Positions 11,349-44,961 of a stretch of DNA of 64,000 nucleotides are shown here, in pieces; the first letter of the stretch is position 1, and each line of letters begins with the position of its first letter. Source of the stretch: Lamellibrachia columna. Taxonomy: Eukaryota; Annelida; Polychaeta; Sabellida; Siboglinidae. The stretch covers positions 34,369,363-34,433,362 of the forward strand of contig OY759263.1 of assembly GCA_963662155.1 (NCBI GenBank), written 5' to 3'. The position numbers and the translations under genes are program-made. Below the pieces are notes generated by a model that searched no databases, was not told where the DNA came from, and saw only the letters and a list, made by a program, of their open reading frames with translations.

Positions 11349-11412
<64 letters not shown>
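11349..11412. repeat. (TA)n microsatellite
   Basis: About 32 uninterrupted TA dinucleotides. Confidence 0.95.
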
Positions 11413-11414
<2 letters not shown>

Positions 11415-11970
11415 ATGTAACTAATAAAGGTCTGTAATTTGGGTTATAATGTGTTAGAATTTTCTGATTTACCTTAGAATATTGCATATTTGGTCGGCTT
11501 CATTTCGTCAAACAGTCTCCATATTCCCCGTTCTGGCCTGCACTACGCTATGTACACATGGAAGCAAGATCCTAAGGAACATCTGACACGTGGAACAGTT
11601 CGGTCGAATATGTTCCATGTAGTGAGAGTCCATTATAATTAATTATTAATTATGTATGTCACTACCTTTCTGTTTAGTTAAGTATGTACCTGATCTACAC
11701 ATCACCAAACCGTACATAATTAGACTTACGACTGAATGAGACGAGCAGCATCCCCACTGAGTACCCTGGCGCCGCCATTGAGTGACGTTTTAAGAAACTA
11801 CTTAAAAGCGGCCACACGGAAATGACGTAACAATATTTCCGTTCTCACTGGTAAGTCTGTGACGTCACAATCGGTTGAGTCAACGTGTGTTCTTGTTCTA
11901 GTGGCTTCAAGCACTCGGCGACGTTCTATTAACTCACTTTTCTGTATATGTGTTGTGGTTACTAGAAAGT

Positions 11971-12360
11971 GGGGAGCAGTGGTCTTGTGGTTAGAGCGCC
12001 CGCCTATCGATCGAGAGGACGGTGATTCGAAGCTTCACCCCACTTTGCCTGTGTCTTTCGGAAGAGACACTAAACGCTGTTGGTCTCTTCCATATTGTGT
12101 CTATGCCAGAGGAAGTAAAATATCCCACACAGTGACTACATTTGTAACATGTCGTGGATCCACAGACTGGTGTTCTCTATATCTAGCCCATGTACGCTCG
12201 CTCCCACGGCCGTAACTGCTTCCAGGTCGGGCGCGTGATAGATTCATAGCAGGCAGTGTGTATGACTGACTTCCTTGTCTAAGGTCGTTGTCACGTAAAG
12301 GGTACCGTTTTACCAAAATGCACTTTCCATCAACGTGAAGGCAACATTTCACGAAGATAC
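11971..12360 (+). mobile_element. tRNA-derived SINE
   Basis: The head GGGGAGCAGTGGTCTTGTGG, continuing TTAGAGCGCC, resembles a tRNA 5' half with an A-box-like TGGTCTTGTGGTTA (11980-11993). GATTCGAAGC (12024-12033) matches a pol III B box at the right distance. A short inverted repeat (GAAGAGAC / GGTCTCTTCC, about 12061-12092) and a non-tRNA body follow. The boundaries are approximate. Open frames across it on both strands are not genes. It is a SINE and not a tRNA gene, because the acceptor stem does not close and a body follows. Confidence 0.7.
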
Positions 12361-13780
12361 ATCAAATATTTGTAAAGGAAAATCTGCGTTGATTACTGTT
12401 TTTAGCACATTTCTTTGCCCCACTTAAATTTATGTTAGTATTCAAACCTGCACTGCAATACTATGAAGCAAGTTATCCAGAAACATCAAATTTTTTTAAA
12501 TTGTCCATCAACCGATAATACTGATTAAAAATGTAGATATAAATGTATTAGACATCCTAAGTCCGATAAAGCCAATTTAGTCTAAGTATCTAGGTCTACA
12601 AAAATGTGGCCATCATAAACTGGTGCGGTCGTTTTCCGTTAAAACATGTAGACCAACATCCCAATGCCAGATAGTAATACACCTGTGGTTAGTACACATT
12701 AATATATGTTATTCCACTACCAAAGTCAGCAAGCTTTCAGATATGTTGGATTATGTTATATTATGTTTAAACATGGTTCTAGGTGCTCTTGCTAATGTAT
12801 ATGTGCTACGTGGAATGTCCTCTCCAGAACAACACCAAAAGCATTCAGATGTTCAATGCCCCTGCATAGGTTTTGGCTATGTCAGTAAACTGGCGTAATC
12901 TTAAAATATGTAGAAAACATATGCAATTATAACTTAAGTATAAAATATGTTGTTAACGGCCCTACTGGCTATGGTTGATATGAAGAAGATGATAAAAGTT
13001 ATTTAGTTCGAACTGTAATATCAAAAACAATTATATTATACTGTTGTACGACCATTAAGTATATATTTCACTTCCAACCATTGCATACTGGAAAATTAGG
13101 AAATAACAGGATTTTACATGCGTTTAACCAAAGTTCTGAAGAGGAAATTTTTTTACGCATTTACTATAACATAATCTACTATAACTATAGTAAACATGTT
13201 GAATACTTTAACAGCTCTGCTGACATATCGGTACAAGATAGCAGTGTATTTAGTATGTTGTAGATATGCCAACATGTAGTGTGTATTGGACATGATTGTT
13301 TCGAGCTCCGCAATAAATTGTGATTTCTTCGGGTTTTACCTGTGCGATCGAAATGACGATTGATCTCGGCTAGAACGAGTGAGTGGACCGTCACGTCAAG
13401 GAAGAAATTCGCGAATTCTACCGCCAAAACACGTGCCAAAAACGTTTCTTTACGTCAAATGCTGTGTTACTTTTACTGGGAATATCGCCCATCTGTAAAG
13501 TATAGCGCGGGAAAATTCATCCCCGCTGACCCGAAATCTTGAGATTCACCTGAGCGCTCCGACGACGAACAATAGCAACGAAAGTGAGCCATGACATTGG
13601 TTGCAGCTGTGTGCAAAACAAAGCTAAGTGGCATGCACTGACAATTAGCCACAGGCAATCCACAAAGTCGCGCAAACACAATAACGTCAACCATGCCGAA
13701 AGCGGGAAAACGCACTCCAGTACCACTGACAAGTCAAAGATAGTGGAAATCAGACGATCTCATAATTTCTTGTGCGAAAC
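12361..13780. other. No gene recognised
   Basis: Only short unrelated frames. A basic 60-codon plus frame at 13360-13542 could be part of the LINE remnant that follows, but shows no motif. Confidence 0.4.
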
Positions 13781-13783
13781 CTT

Positions 13784-14131
13784 TGAAGAAATAAAAACCG
13801 AAACAAGACCACGGACAAACGCATCTCCCAGCTCTTTGGCATCATCAAAGCAAAATACGATCGCATTAACAAACTTGAAGCTCAGGTTAACGAACTTGGT
13901 CAAACTATGAAAAAAAAGAACATCATCATTACGGGAGTGAACCTCCACAGTCACGCCGCGACCATTGCCACACCAAAGCAGAACGTGCGTTCCTCACCAG
14001 CAACAGACGACGAGTCACCGTCAATCACCGAGAGTTCGGCAATGTCAACAAACTTCGTCAACTTCGCTCGTCAGAAACTAAATGTGCATCTCAAACCGTC
14101 AGAAGTGCCAACTCTCACGCATTCGGCATGA
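13784..14131 (+). pseudogene. LINE ORF1-like fragment (coiled coil plus IIITGV motif)
   Basis: The frame opens after a stop near 13781 and runs to a stop at 14131. It encodes a heptad-like segment (RISQLFGIIKAKYDRINKLE then AQVNELGQ) followed by KKKNIIITGV. This coiled-coil/KNxIITGV order is found in the ORF1 nucleic-acid-binding proteins of many LINEs. The later part is serine/threonine-rich and without cysteine knuckles. No ORF2 follows. The assignment is by pattern only. Confidence 0.5.
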
Positions 14132-14160
14132 ATCTCACGCATTTCTATCTAATGTTACAC

Positions 14161-14231
14161 TCTCACGTCCAGGGCTTACTATCTCACGCCCAGGGCCTAC
14201 TATCTCACGCCCAGGGCCTACTATCTCACGC
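14161..14231. repeat. 21-bp tandem repeat, about 3.4 copies
   Basis: The unit CTCACGCCCAGGGCCTACTA plus T is repeated, with an earlier diverged copy (CTCACGTCCAGGGCTTACTA). Confidence 0.85.
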
Positions 14232-14596
14232 ATTAGCGCCATGTGAAATTTATAGTTTATTACACACTATAAAACATGTTTTCGGTCCTGGAAGCTTTCC
14301 GAAAGCGTTGCCACCAGAAGTGGGGTCGGGCCGGAAAGCCAGCCTAGCAGAATATACTAATATACTAATAGTCATTCTGTATAAAGACAGCCAGTCAGCG
14401 CTTCCGTAAGGTATCTGTCCATTTCCTCATCGCGTACGCCTTTGTCAAGTAGACGGATGGACGGACTTCAGAGGCAGTCTCTTCCTGGATGGAACTCTGA
14501 CGTCTCTCCTCGCAATCAAGATGGCCAATCCGAATCTGCCAAACGTTGTTACAAGTGGGAACCGTCCAATTCTTGGCCAAAGCCAAGGTCACAAAG

Positions 14597-14733
14597 GAGT
14601 ACAACACACAACACAAAGAAGGCAACCAAGGAGTACAATACACAACACAAAGAAGGCAACCAAGGAGTACAATACACAACACAAAGAAGGCAACCAAGGA
14701 GTACAATACACAACACAAAGAAGGCCACCAAAG
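14597..14733. repeat. 34-bp tandem repeat, 4 copies
   Basis: Units begin GAGTACAATACACAACACAA and end GGCAACCAAG. The array opens frames on both strands that are not supported as genes. Confidence 0.9.
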
Positions 14734-16181
14734 AAGCTTCTGGCTTAGCTATGAGTTTGACAGCTCGAGTCCGGATGGCATCAAGTCTGCCTATCGATGT
14801 TTCGGAGGCTGCTATTCACACAGAAGAGACATATTCAATCTTGGATCTCACCAAGCTTGGTGTTGTTCTCCTCCTCCATTTGGAATTCATCGACATCGGC
14901 TCAAACTTTTCCTTCCGTGTCCTTCACACAGAGTGTTGCCCTTTTCTGGCGCATGTCAGCAGCAGGGGAGGACATTGTCTGGAGTTCCCCGCAATGGCAT
15001 TTCGTTGAATGAGTCTCGTTAATTTAGCGCCACGGTCGCAGGGTTGTCTTTACTCGCCCGACCCCAGCGAGCAGACAGTAAGTGATTAATGATACCCCTC
15101 TCCTTCACTGCGTACGTACTGTGTACATGACCCCTAGTGTATAGCGTCACACACACACATACTTACACTTAGAAGCGACATATTTCTTACTTTATTAAAT
15201 TACGATACAATGTTGGTTACACATACAATCTTTCACATAACTGATCATGAACATTAACATACACGGAATGTCATTTTGTCAAACTTAATATATATGGAAT
15301 GTCATATTGCCAACATTAATATATATATATATGGAATGTCATAATCTAAATAAAGAGATCCATTCAGAGGATGGGCTTTTTACTTATTTAATGGAATGTA
15401 TTTCAAGTGAGACTACCACTTTTGAGCTTGTTGAATCACGTTGATACTGATCTGTAATGGCAATGCATATTAGTAAATTTTGCCCTGGTTTACCAATCAC
15501 ACAAACCGATGCCACATGTAAGTGAATTTGTTTTTATACAGGCGCTATCTAGAACAATATTTGCACATTTATTACATCGACATATGAATATTATTAATAG
15601 CAGTGGCGGATACACGGGGGATCGATCAAATCCCCGACTGACAATAGTCGATCCCCCTTGAAGAAATTGCTTATTGGCAATATAGCAGATTTTTATGTCT
15701 AATCTAACCCTCGACTGGGACAAAGAACTCGAACAATTTGTGTTGTTCACTAATGATAGAGAATTAGCGAACGTTCTCCAACTCAATTCTGAGTCCTATT
15801 CTGACTTGCCTGTCTTTAAACACGAATTCTCTTGAAGTAGCACCGTTTTGTGCAGTTACATTGATAAAAGACAATGGCCGAATTGTGCACATTGATACAA
15901 ATAGGCATGTAGTGCGACATTTGAGACAAGTTTCTGTTATGGCTCTTTTCGGTACAGTCAGCGTGCGCCGCTGCCGTAAAATCGTTTGTGGTATCAGTAT
16001 TTAGGTTACTTGGGTATTTCTAGTCTTGAGAAGAGATCACTAACGATCTGTCCAACTATTTTACCGATGCCAACAATAAATACTAATCTACCATGCCCAA
16101 GATGTGCTGCCCATGTATATTACTCCACATCAATGGAACTATCTAACATCAATCTCATGTGAAGCATAAACATCCTGGAAG
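14734..16181. other. No gene recognised
   Basis: A plus frame continuing to about 15020 has fairly high GC but no recognised domain. The rest is AT-rich. Confidence 0.4.
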
Positions 16182-16277
16182 CATCATAGCATGTCGAATT
16201 GAACGCCTGAACGACGCATCTTTATAACACATCATAGCATGTCGAATTGAACGCCTGAATGACGCATCTTTATAACA
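16182..16277. repeat. 48-bp tandem duplication
   Basis: Two copies of a 48-bp unit starting CATCATAGCATGTCGAATTG, differing by about one base, so recent. Confidence 0.9.
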
Positions 16278-17400
16278 CATCGACCGTAGTATTGGTCCGT
16301 ACGTTTCAATGTTTCTGTGCACTGGCAATCAAGTTCGTATTCTGCTTGTACCTCCACTGAAGTTCCAAAGTCCCCATTCTTAAAGAACCGTCAGTTCGTT
16401 GACGCACGTGGCACACATGCACGTACACATGCACGTACACAGTCGTAGATGTGAAGGTGTATCGTTAGGCTACTAACATTACGAATGCTCTGACGACACT
16501 CAGACAAACAGCCCAATGTTGCTCAGTCTCACGGCCTCAAACAAGTCACTGCGTGCCCAATTCAGGCTGTTCTCAACCTATGTCATCTTTCGCGGGAGTC
16601 ACCAGTCACACGTCTCTGCAGTACGATGCCGACAAACGCCGATTGTACTAATTTAATTTGTTCCATGGTATTGCTAGATTAATTACACTCTAACAACTTT
16701 TGGACGCATCCTTGACGACTTATTACGAAATGCAGACACGCATATAGCAATATCGATTTTTCGGCTAAAGATGGCGTCTGTTGTCCAGCGCCTCCTAGAT
16801 CGTGTCGTGCTCCCTCCCGTTGTACTCTCACGAGACATTGACGCTGTCCGAGAACAGTGTTAACTGTTCAGTTAAATTGTAGAGTCGGGTCACAAATATA
16901 ATTTGTCATCTAAGGCGGTATTTGCCCATAAAACACAATCCTATTTAAATATTTACTATAGCAGTAACTCGTGTTCACGTCTAGACGCTGGACATATCAT
17001 GGATAATTGCGAACAGTCACAAATCAACAACAACTAATATTCATGAGGAAATAACGAAGCCAACTTTCTTTAGAAGCTCTATCAATAGCAGGTCGGTCTT
17101 GAAGTCCAGCAATGGACGTGGAATCACGCAGACTTCGGGTTTCTTGAATATGTGCGTATGGTGTCTGTATGTGTTTACAACGATGGTGATAAGCGTCTAC
17201 GTGACTTTTCTTTACCAGGGTAACCCCGCCTTGCCAACATGTGCAGTGTTTAGTTTTGTTAACCACATTGTGGTAGACTTCGGTCGACAGCACACGTCAA
17301 CACAGACCCACCCATTGCAAGGGTCGTGTGGCACACCGCGGTGCAGCATAGTCTGCTAAGCGGCTGCATCGTAAGAGCGAACCAGTGACACTGGACCATC
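16278..17400. other. 3' flank of the astacin gene
   Basis: Should contain the 3' UTR of the minus-strand gene. I see no clear AATAAA signal close to the stop and no other gene. Confidence 0.35.
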
Positions 17401-37930
<20,530 letters not shown>

Positions 37931-38450
37931 CTGAAAACGTAGCACCCGCAAGTGAACCAACTGGATATAACAAGTAAATACAATAACACGCCCCTCCTCA
38001 ATTCGAGTGTTTCGCTCGTCGCATGTCCGACTCATTTCGCGAAAAAAAACCTACAGGTTATTTACACATTCCAAAGTTACCCGATATAACGATCACAGTT
38101 TATTCTTTCGGCGATTTTAACAAAAGTACGCCCTATTGTATTAAACCGACTGCGCATATAACTTACGTTTTCAAGTTTTCGTGATACATTTCAACATCAA
38201 CGAAGCTGATGTGCGATCAGCTAAATCGACGAGGAAGGATTTTTTTTAGCAAACATGATGGCTGCTGTATGTAAATAAGGTATTATTAATCTGTTGATTA
38301 CTAACAGCGCAAGTACTAACACATTTCTCATTATTTTAAATAAGATAACAATATCGTTTGCATGACGCAATGGTTCAGTGAAACAGTAAAAATGTAATGC
38401 AAAGTATACGCGAATGTAATGCAAAGTATACGCGAATGCACCAGGCTTGT
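37931..38450. other. Region 5' of the first recognised astacin exon
   Basis: Expected to be intron. A minus ATG near 38337 starts a hydrophobic run (MRNVLVLALLV), a conceivable signal peptide, but no convincing phase-0 donor follows, so I do not join it. Confidence 0.3.
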
Positions 38451-38633
38451 TAACAAATGTAAATATATTTTAATGCGCATTTGAACATTGAACATTTGAA
38501 TGCGCATTCAAATGCCTCCGTGAAATTGTAAATGCATTTGCATTTGCATTTTAATGCGTACCTTAAACATTTGCATTTTTATTTGAATGCGACCCACAAA
38601 CATTTGTCAAATGCACAATCAAATGCACGCATA
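38451..38633. other. ATTTGCAT (octamer)-rich sequence, left part
   Basis: Repeated CATTTGAATGCG/ATTTGCAT words, at least three exact ATTTGCAT (38536, 38542, 38569). It continues at 40190-40460 after the CR1 insertion. Confidence 0.6.
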
Positions 38634-38647
38634 ATTAGGCCCTATAC

Positions 38648-38701
<54 letters not shown>

Positions 38702-39605
38702 GATTTAGAAGATGACATATCTAGCAAAGTACTCAAATTTGCCGATGACACAAAAGTATTCAGAAAGGTTACAAATGATACAGATAAACAAAGTTTACAG
38801 GATGATCTAGATAAATTAGTTAAATGGTCAGAAAAATGGCAAATGTTATTACATTTTGAGAAATGTAAATGTATACATATAGGACATGGAAACATGGACG
38901 AAGAATATAAAATGGGGGATGCTGTACTAAGTAGAACCACACAAAAAAAGGACTTAAGGTGTAACATTTAGTGGTGACATGAAAGTTTCAGAGCAATGTG
39001 GGATTGCTGCTTCAAAAGGAAGTCAACTTCTAGGGCTAATTAGGAGAGCTATCATGTATAAGGAGAAACAGCTAATTGTACCCCTGTACAAAGCAATAGT
39101 TAGACCACATTTGGAATATTGTATTCAAGCCTGGAGGCCGTATCATAAAAAGGACATGGACAAGCTAGAAAGAATACAACGAAGAGCAACTAAAATGATT
39201 CCAGAATTGAGAGACCTTAGTTACGAAAGTCGCTTATTACAATGTGGTTTGACAACACTAGAGACCAGGAGACTAAGAGGAGACCAAATAGAAGTGTTTA
39301 AGATAGTGAACGGTTATGAGGATGTTGATAGGAATATGTTCTTAAAACTTAAAGAAGGCAGTAGAACCAGATGACACAAAGCAGCATTCGTTAAGGAGCA
39401 GTGTAGGTTGGACATGAGAAAGTACTCTTTTTCACAGAGGGTTATAAATGAATGGAACAAACTGCCAAATGATTGTGTTAATGCTAAAGGGCAGGCTACA
39501 CATATATGAGAAAATTGTTGGACTGTCGATAAGCCAATGGCCTCCTTGTCCACTTGCCATCTGGAACTTGTTGTTTGGGATGGCAATCTTGTTGAATCTT
39601 AAATC
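38634..39605 (+). mobile_element. CR1 LINE copy, subfamily A, 5'-truncated
   Basis: It begins at ATTAGGCCCTATACTG inside the RT domain, then a (TA)n tract (38657-38698), then NDLEDDISSKVLKFADDTK-type sequence (frame broken near 38950), then the RT C-terminus (38979-39374) and the 3' UTR with GTCGATAAGCCAATGG. TGA at 39372-39374 replaces a Gly codon in RTRGHK, and the SVNMFKN segment is deleted. A dead copy. Confidence 0.9.
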
Positions 39606-40189
39606 GTGTTAAAATAACACTGGTCAATGGCAGAGCTGTTATTCATAAAACATGAAAATATCTACTGGTTTATAAGTTGATGGATTCCAATATTACCTTT
39701 TCAATGAAACGATGCAGACAAATGATTCTCTTGTGTTGTGTTACCACTGTTGGGGTGGGTTGGGGTGGCAACTCATTAGGGTGTATAAACATTAATAATG
39801 TCAGCCCTAAAGATATACATCCAGACAGAGTGATTAGTGGTAGCTGTAATTATACACCAGGTTATCATCCCAGTGACCCCCACCAGTGGACAGTCTATCG
39901 TCTTGGGTTCCCCTTCCATTCTGTCCTTCCTGAATGATTAACCCTTTCATTCCCTGCCATGCTTAGCATTGTTAGTGGGATTAAACAATCTCCTATGAAG
40001 CGTGAACTCTGCAGGCCTGCTGGAACTGTGTGACTTGGTGTATGACTCTACAGACATGTTCATGTAGTGGGACTAGTATGTAGTGGGACTTAGTGGTTAC
40101 AATATGTACTATTGTATTTATTAAATACATTAATAATGTGTTTGTATATATTACGTTGTTTTTTCTCCAAATAAAACAAAACGTTAATA
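39606..40189. other. No gene recognised
   Basis: A plus frame of 86 codons at 39677-39937 has no signature. This stretch separates the CR1 end from the right part of the octamer-rich sequence, so it may belong to the inserted material. Confidence 0.4.
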
Positions 40190-40460
40190 TAAAGCCAAAA
40201 CATTTGAAATTAATTCAAATGCATTTGCAAACGCGTAACCAAAACATTTGTATTTGCATTTGACTGCGACCCCCAAACATTTGCATTTGCATTTGAATGC
40301 GTTTCTGGAAAATGGCATTTGCATTTGTATTTGAATCAAGTGAAACATTTGCATTCATATGCGTTGACATGCATTTGTTGTTGCATTTGTTGTTGCATGT
40401 GTTTGTAATTTGTTGTTGCATTTGTTGTTGCATGTGTTTGTAATTTATGCGAATAGGAAT
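40190..40460. other. ATTTGCAT (octamer)-rich sequence, right part
   Basis: At least five exact ATTTGCAT words (40252, 40279, 40285, 40317, 40347) among ATTTGTATTTG variants, then TTGTTGCATTTGTTGTTGCA-type repeats. The minus frame rich in Gln/Met/Asn is composition only. Confidence 0.6.
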
Positions 40461-40550
40461 TAGTGTCGGCTTTAACTTTCCTAATATCAGTGATCTCTCT
40501 GATAGCAAGATGTCCCGAAACCTCAGCAGATTCAACTTTACAAAAGCACT

Positions 40551-41712
40551 ATGGTGCTGGTAGAGAAGAGGTTAGAGATGCAAGGGAGAATGGCAGTGGG
40601 ATTTGTGGACCTAGAGAAGGCCTATGACACAGTCCCTAGAGAGATGGTGATGGCAACAGTGAGATGGATGGGAGTGCCAGAAGCAGAAGCCAGGATGGTG
40701 GAAGCAATGTATGAGAGAACAAAAGGAAGAGTTGTGGTTGGATCTGGGTTGTCAGAAGAGTTTCCAGTTAACATCGGTTTGAGGCAAGGAAGTGCCCTTA
40801 GCCCTTTACTGTTTGTCATGGTGATGGAAATAATCAGCACGAAGATAAGCACGAAGGATGTTCTCAGGAACATGATGTATGCAGACGATCTGGCCATAAT
40901 AGCAGAAAGCAAATAAGAACTACAGGAAGTGTTGGAGGAATGGAAGGGGGTGTTCGAGAAGCACGGACAGATAATGAGCCTAGAGAAGACAGAAGTGATG
41001 TGGGTTGGACACCAGAGAGAGGAGTTGAACATCAGGTCGGATGGTAAGGAGATCAAGCAAGTGGATGGCTTTGTGTACCTTGGAGGAATGGTTACGGGGG
41101 ATAGGCATTCAGAGACAGAAGTGCGACGTCGGACACAAGCAGGATCGAATGCCTGGAGAAAGGTAGAGGGAGTCATGTTGGACAGAAAAAATTCAAAAAA
41201 GCTGAAAGGGAAAGTCCTGAGAGCATGTGTTACACCAGCATGTTTGTATGATCTGGACAGTGGCGTTGACAGAACAGCAACAACAGAAGCTGCAAGTTTG
41301 TGAGAATAACTTGGTTCGTCGAATAACAAGAACAAAGATGGTGGACAGAAGAAGGGTGAACGACCTGAGGAAAGAGGTTGGGATGCAATGCAGCCTAACA
41401 GGAAGATTGGTGAGAAGCAGGATGAGATGGGCAGGCCACTTGGCAAACTAGCAAAGAGAGCAGATGTGGAAAACATCAAGGACGCAGGAAAAGGGAAAGG
41501 CCACAGCTGAGACGGGACGACTGTGTGGGGAGGGATATGAGAAAATCGGTGGAGGACGAAAGATGGAGAGGGGGGGGGCGGCCGATAGAAAACAATGGAA
41601 AGAAAGAACAGAAAGAGTGGCTCGACAATACTTTACCTAACCCTCACCCTTGTACAGCAGGGAACAAGGAGGAAGAGCACATGGTGACAAAATCGTCACA
41701 CGAAACATAAAA
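40551..41712 (+). mobile_element. RTE-like LINE, reverse transcriptase fragment
   Basis: The RT domain is FVDLEKAYDTVPREM, GLRQGSALSPLLF and MYADDLAIIAES, then LEKTEVMWVGHQREEL, FVYLGGMV and the C-terminal RRITR, SRMRWAGHL and RDMRKSVEDERW. Breaks are TAA at 40914-40916 in place of a Glu codon, a frameshift near 41250, a stop after RWAGHLAN (41451), and a G8-9 run near 41570 that shifts frame. Closely related elements occur in distant animals. The endonuclease is missing. Confidence 0.85.
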
Positions 41713-42228
41713 AAAAGTACTTCATAAAGAGGTTTGAAAAGCTCGTTTAAGTTACAATTTTCTGAAGAAATGTTGGCTTTTTAAGCCATATTCTTTATCA
41801 TGATCAGTTGCCCACGTTTCTAACGCAGCCAACACGTTTCGATGAGAGAACACAGAGACGAGACTACGTTCACCCAGTGGTGCTTTGTTTATATTATTAC
41901 ACACAAGTAGCAGAGCCCAGGTGCAGTCATCTTCCGAGCCAATGCTCTTTCGTGAATGCACACGTGTCAATTGAAGTGCATTGTTCACATTCACAGCAAT
42001 TCCTGATGGACACATGAACCGACGAGGAATGCATTGCTGAAGCATATCATTGTTGTTGTTGTCCTCATTCACTCTTATCAAGTTTCTAGATTTCTAAAAG
42101 TAGGCGCCGGTTTCGGCACGCATGCAAATTGCCACATTATGTGGAAATATTCGGCTCCTGCTGGCTGCTTGCCTTATCAGATGTCCAGACAAACTAGATG
42201 GCCAGGTCATTGTGTGTCTACACGCATC
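41713..42228. other. No gene recognised
   Basis: No supported frame or repeat. Confidence 0.4.
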
Positions 42229-42593
42229 GCCGACCGACCGACCGACCGACCGACCGACCGACCGACCGACCGACCGACCGACCGACCGACCGACCGACCG
42301 ACCGACCGACCGACCGACCGACCGACCGACCGACCGACCGACCGACCGACCGACCGACCGACCGACCGACCGACCGACCGACCGACCGACCGACCGACCG
42401 ACCGACCGACCGACCGACCGACCGACCGACCGACCGACCGACCGACCGACCGACCGACCGACCGACCGACCGACCGACCGACCGACCGACCGACCGACCG
42501 ACCGACCGACCGACCGACCGACCGACCGACCGACCGACCGACCGACCGACCGACCGACCGACCGACCGACCGACCGACGACCGACCGACCGAT
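42229..42593. repeat. (CCGA)n microsatellite, about 90 units
   Basis: Nearly perfect tetranucleotide array with one phase slip near 42578. Three frames per strand are open (Asp-Arg-Pro-Thr or Ser-Val-Gly-Arg); artefacts. Confidence 0.97.
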
Positions 42594-42685
42594 AGACATC
42601 CAGGCTTACTTGTGTTGCCGTAGCAGTATGACAATTACCAAACCAGAAGTAACAACATAGCAATAGTGGATCTTGGTTTCGTGAA

Positions 42686-42795
42686 TACCTGTACATACAA
42701 CGTATAATACCTGTACATACAACGCATAGTACCTGTACATACAACGTATAATACCTGTATATACAACGTATAACACCTGTACATACAACGTGTAC
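42686..42795. repeat. 22-bp tandem repeat, 5 copies
   Basis: Unit TACCTGTACATACAACGTAT plus AA. Confidence 0.9.
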
Positions 42796-44937
42796 GTTCT
42801 CAAAAATATTTATAACAAATAGCATTGTCTAACTAGTTTTGGTGCGGTACAGTGCTTTATATAACGCGTTATTGGTTCGCAACTTTCTGTCTCTAAATTA
42901 AATTAACGTCACACATTTCACAATTAAATTACATTTTGGTAGAAATGCAGATTATATTCATATGTCACTATTTTTTTTGGTAAGTTTAAGCACTTGATAC
43001 AAGTCATCATTGAAATAATAATATGCTAATTGTTATTGTTTACACATTTTATTACAGTTCTAAAATTACAAGTAGGTTCGTAAACGTTACTGTAACGATA
43101 GTACAGTGTTCATATATATTGATGGAATTACTTTACTTATTACATCTGAGGAACATTATTATTATCATCAAACAAATCTGAACATTGTTGATGTGTTTTG
43201 TAACTATGTTGGAAAAAGATTTACTTATACAATATTTATATACCAATACATTTGTTCATGGGGTATTTGATCACATTTTTAAAGTTGTAGATGCTTGTTA
43301 AAATTCATGTTTTTTTTAAAGGAATGTAAAGTTATTGGTGAAGATTTGCAGGGTGTGGAATTTACTCCTATTTTCAACCACGAAATTAACAAAACCGAGC
43401 AACTACATACATAATTTCTATGCACCAAGTTTTTATTTATGCAGTGTTTTAATGCTAAATCATTAGGTTTCCCCTTTATAACCTAGCATTTAAATATTTA
43501 TACATATGTTTTTTTTTGTATCACTAGAACTGGCTTGCATTTGATTCCAGTTAGCGCTGTAAAAAGATCCCAAACTGAAGCTAGATTACTTTTAATGTTA
43601 TATGTACACTTGCAGATGTACAGAAAACATATAGATACGCCGTCTAATGCATTGATCCACTTGGCTGTAAGTTGCCAGCCCAAAATGCTTACTTCAGACG
43701 GAGATTTGCAGGAGCCATAATTTGTCATCAACTTATCACACTACCAGAGGATATTCTATTGTCTAGGCCTTCCATCCAACTCACAGGTGCCTCAATGACT
43801 GGGTGACATCGCTGTGAACTATCCTGTAATACCAACTGTTAAATGAGCACTAAACTGACAGTTAATTGGGAATTTGTCAGTTAAATTAAATAAAAATAAA
43901 TTAAATAAAATTAACCCATCTTGATGAAGTTAATCAATAAAATAAAATAAATTTAGCCTTTCTGGTAAAAGTAATTAATTAAATTCATATTAATTCGTGG
44001 ATCTGATTTTATATATACCAGTTACGCATTAGAGAAAAACTGCTGCAAAGTATACGTATTTGAGAACGCCATACTTGAGGTATCATCTGCACAACGCTGG
44101 CTTCCGGTAGCAAATCAAATTGAGAAAATGCATTGCCTAGAGGCGTATTTCATCGACATGATACGTGTCGGACAGATAGATGTGCCATTTCTCTGACCGT
44201 ACTTACCCGGGAGCCGTCGCTGAAGTCTAGACACACACGATCACACTCAAACACCAATTACGTGTTGCGTTTATTAAGTCTTAAATCAGTGCCATAAAAC
44301 AGAACCGCGGTTTCTATAGAGTTCCTTGGTTTCAAAGCAGAACCTTGCTGCCTGGCGTTATTGCTGGACGGCAGACATTTGGGCTCAAAGCACAGCTATT
44401 ATTGCTCGTTTGTTTTATGTTCGGTTATTTCACGTTGCTGCACTGAGCGAGACGTCATTAGCGGTCGTTAGCGGGGAAACCGCCTCATTCAACGCTGCTT
44501 TGCAATTGGGCGTTACAAGAAGGGACAACGTAATCGTGCGCGAAGCTACAACTACCGAAATGGACTTGAAGGAAGTTGCGGAAGAATAAAACACATAAAA
44601 TAAACGGTGAGTATACATTTCGTGCGGTTTTAATTGCGGCGCTAAGCGTTAAACAAGTTTCTAGACCGCACTACAAGTTTTTCTGCAAAGGAAGTACTGC
44701 CATGGCGATCGCCATTCATGGTTTCTTTCTCAGCAACAGTAGAACTCTGTCATGAACTATGCATTATTCACTACGGTCACTCGTAATTATTTATTTCCAT
44801 AGTATTCAGACAAATAAAAGAATTTGGAGTTATACTGTTGAAGCTTTAAATGAAAGTCCACAAGTAAACAACTGGCTTCGTGTCAAGAAACAAAAACCAA
44901 ACAACAATAAAGCTTTGGATTAGTTCGTAAATGACAG
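42796..44937. other. No gene recognised
   Basis: AT-rich. An 87-codon plus frame at 44326-44589 has no signature. A minus-strand GTAAGT donor near 44207 follows FSDGSR but no exon can be closed. Confidence 0.4.
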
Positions 44938-44961
44938 AGAAGATTGAAGTACCTAAATTGT

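Noticed and set aside
11971..12045. Functional tRNA gene
   Set aside because: A and B box-like sequences are present but the acceptor stem does not pair and a SINE body follows.
11859..12352. Plus and minus frames of 83-118 codons
   Set aside because: They lie over the tRNA-derived SINE.
38221..38424. Hydrophobic minus peptide as the astacin signal peptide
   Set aside because: No convincing phase-0 donor after the hydrophobic run; cannot be joined to exon 1.
42034..42825. Asp-Arg-Pro-Thr and Ser-Val-Gly-Arg proteins
   Set aside because: Translation of a CCGA tetranucleotide array.
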